From Clostridiales bacterium (GTDB lineage Bacteria; Bacillota; Clostridia; Christensenellales; UBA3700): a DNA stretch of 6,799 nucleotides. Positions 5,820-6,799 of the stretch are shown in pieces. The number at the start of each line of letters is the position of its first letter. The first letter of the stretch is position 1. The translations under genes and the position numbers were made by a program. Under the pieces are notes generated by a model, which ran no database searches, was not told the DNA's origin, and saw only the letters and a program-made list of their open reading frames with translations. Location: the NCBI GenBank assembly GCA_014799645.1, contig JAAVHQ010000006.1:4116-10914 (forward strand), written 5' to 3'.

Positions 5820-5999
5820 ATGTCTATGAGAATAAATGATGAAGAAAAAACTGAAGATTATAATGCGCATTGTCCAAAATGTGGCACACGTTTTACTTAT
5901 ATTTTCCCTGAAATGCATGCTGAATATTATGGCGAATTATTTAACTATATTAAGTCATATGTGTGTTGTCCTAAGTGCAACAATAAAGTATACGTATAG
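5820..5999 (+). CDS. Small double-CPKC zinc-ribbon protein
   Basis: This is a 59-residue protein beginning MSMRINDEEK and ending NNKVYV. It contains two CPKC knuckles, HCPKCG at 17-22 and CCPKCNN at 49-55, with 28 residues between the second cysteine of the first and the first cysteine of the second pair. C18, C21, C50 and C53 would hold one zinc ion. The intervening segment (TRFTYIFPEM...YYGELFNYIKSY) is aromatic. The layout recalls the N-terminal zinc ribbon of CpXC-type uncharacterised proteins, but this is a resemblance only and the function is unknown. A good ribosome binding site, a candidate promoter and the operator upstream support it as a real gene, divergent from the XRE repressor. 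It is 31% GC, much lower than the iol genes. It may be an effector, anti-repressor or metal-responsive partner of the repressor; the sequence does not decide this. Confidence 0.75.
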   Translation: MSMRINDEEKTEDYNAHCPKCGTRFTYIFPEMHAEYYGELFNYIKSYVCCPKCNNKVYV

Positions 6000-6050
6000 A
6001 AATTGTAGATGCTACATCATAACTCAATTAAATTCTTAATATATTATAAT

Positions 6051-6743
6051 ATGATAATCAGTATTAGAAAACGCGGACTGGCGTTTATTTTGGCAATAGT
6101 AGTTGTGGTAGCGATAAGTTTCGGCACGTTGATTGGCGTAAGAGTGGCGGAGGCGAGTTCTCCGATTTACGAATACACAATCGTAATTGACGCGGGTCAC
6201 GGCGGGATTGACGGCGGAGTGGTAGGCTCTTCGGGCGTAAAGGAAAGCGATATAAATCTCAAAATGAGCAAGATTTTGGAAAAGGAATTGTCAAGCCGCA
6301 ATTTCTCAGTAGTGATGACCCGAACGAGTGAAGACGCGCTCAACAACGTCAAAAGACTTGATATGCAAGCAAGAAAGAAGATTATCACCGAGGCAAATCC
6401 CACGGCGGTGATAAGCCTGCACGTCAACAAATTTTCCGACAGTTCGAGGAGAGGCGCGCAAGTCTTTTACGACGATACGGGCATAGGCAAGGACTTCGCC
6501 ACGCTTATGCAAAATCATCTCAACGAAAATATCAACGCAGTCTACGGCAATAGAAGTAATTACGAGGCGATAGCCGGAGATTTGTTTATCACCAAATGCG
6601 CGAAAGTTCCGTCTATAATAATCGAATGCGGATTTATTTCCAACGCCGAGGATGAAAAATTGTTGTTATCGCAAGCCTATTGCGAAGACCTTTGCAAAAG
6701 AATAGGCGAGGTTTTGACGTCGGCGCTTTACCAACCGCAATAG
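6051..6743 (+). CDS. N-acetylmuramoyl-L-alanine amidase, CwlD-like (Amidase_3)
   Basis: This zinc amidase cleaves the bond between N-acetylmuramic acid and L-alanine in peptidoglycan, outside the membrane. The 230-residue product (ATG at 6051) starts with a basic stretch RKRG and a hydrophobic segment at about 10-30 (LAFILAIVVVVAISFGTLIG). This is either a membrane anchor or a signal peptide that could be cut after AEA (33-35). The catalytic domain follows at once: VIDAGHGGIDGG (45-56), VKESDINL (63-70), VVMTRTSED (87-95), ISLHVNKFSD (121-130), RGAQVFYDD (134-142) and IIIECGFISNAEDEKLL (189-205). His50, Glu65, His124 and Glu192 are the expected zinc and catalytic residues, all present. Length and single-domain layout match CwlD (about 237), which in spore formers helps make cortex muramic lactam, but sporulation cannot be inferred from this alone. 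The start is uncertain: no ribosome binding site precedes 6051, and an in-frame ATG at 6009 would add 14 residues. Confidence 0.9.
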   Translation: MIISIRKRGLAFILAIVVVVAISFGTLIGVRVAEASSPIYEYTIVIDAGHGGIDGGVVGSSGVKESDINLKMSKILEKELSSRNFSVVMTRTSEDALNNVKRLDMQARKKIITEANPTAVISLHVNKFSDSSRRGAQVFYDDTGIGKDFATLMQNHLNENINAVYGNRSNYEAIAGDLFITKCAKVPSIIIECGFISNAEDEKLLLSQAYCEDLCKRIGEVLTSALYQPQ

Positions 6744-6793
6744 TTGATTTATCTTGAATAATAGTTGACGCAAGTCGCACAATATACTCGAAT

Positions 6794-6798
6794 GAGGA
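6794..6798 (+). promoter_or_regulatory. Possible ribosome binding site at the right edge
   Basis: GAGGA sits at the very end of the 56-base stretch after the amidase gene, where no open frame is seen. It may serve a gene starting just outside the window. The stretch 6744-6799 shows no terminator hairpin. Confidence 0.25.
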
Positions 6799-6799
6799 A

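Noticed and set aside
5836..6039. A 67-codon + strand open frame between the repressor and amidase genes.
   Set aside because: It lies out of frame over the 59-codon zinc-ribbon gene, has no ribosome binding site, and reads as a low-complexity Lys/Ile-rich product with no domain.
6765..6788. TTGACG and TATACT after the amidase gene as a promoter for the next gene.
   Set aside because: The spacing is only 12 bases, too short for a sigma-70-type promoter, and no better pair was found in the 56-base stretch.

Overview
The window carries most of a myo-inositol catabolic (iol) operon on the + strand, then a small AT-rich regulatory module, then a cell-wall amidase gene. Low-to-moderate GC, purine-rich Shine-Dalgarno sites, a CwlD-like amidase and a clostridial-looking IolA suggest a Firmicutes (Clostridia-like) bacterium, possibly gut-associated. 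This placement is an inference from sequence style; no rRNA or other phylogenetic marker is present. The standard code fits, with TGA serving as the stop of iolD.

Positions 1-5512 are the iol region, all read rightwards: iolD (5' end outside the window), iolE, iolA, a 204-base spacer full of inverted repeats, iolG, and a strong intrinsic terminator. IolG oxidises myo-inositol to scyllo-inosose (2-keto-myo-inositol). IolE dehydrates this to the trihydroxycyclohexane-dione, and IolD hydrolyses the ring to 5-deoxy-glucuronate. After later steps (IolB, IolC, IolJ, not in this window), IolA converts malonate semialdehyde to acetyl-CoA. The window therefore encodes the first three steps and the last. 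The iolA-iolG spacer is about 63% GC in its first half. It holds an imperfect 13/14-base inverted repeat enclosing three small hairpins, followed by three more hairpins and a duplicated sequence block that could pair in alternative ways.

Positions 5517-5999 are an AT-rich island (31% GC by hand count over the zinc-ribbon gene, against about 50% in sampled iol sequence). It has a 69-residue XRE-type repressor on the - strand and, divergently, a 59-residue double-CPKC zinc-ribbon protein on the + strand. The spacer between them carries two matching dyad operators (TAYATCA-N5-TGATGTA) whose centres are 32 bases apart. One lies between the -35 and -10 of a candidate promoter for the zinc-ribbon gene; the other lies beside the repressor's own start, which has no visible ribosome binding site. 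This looks like a compact self-regulated switch and is the most novel-looking part of the window.

Positions 6051-6743 encode a secreted or membrane-anchored N-acetylmuramoyl-L-alanine amidase (Amidase_3). The last 56 bases are non-coding and end in a GAGGA that may be the ribosome binding site of a gene beyond the edge.
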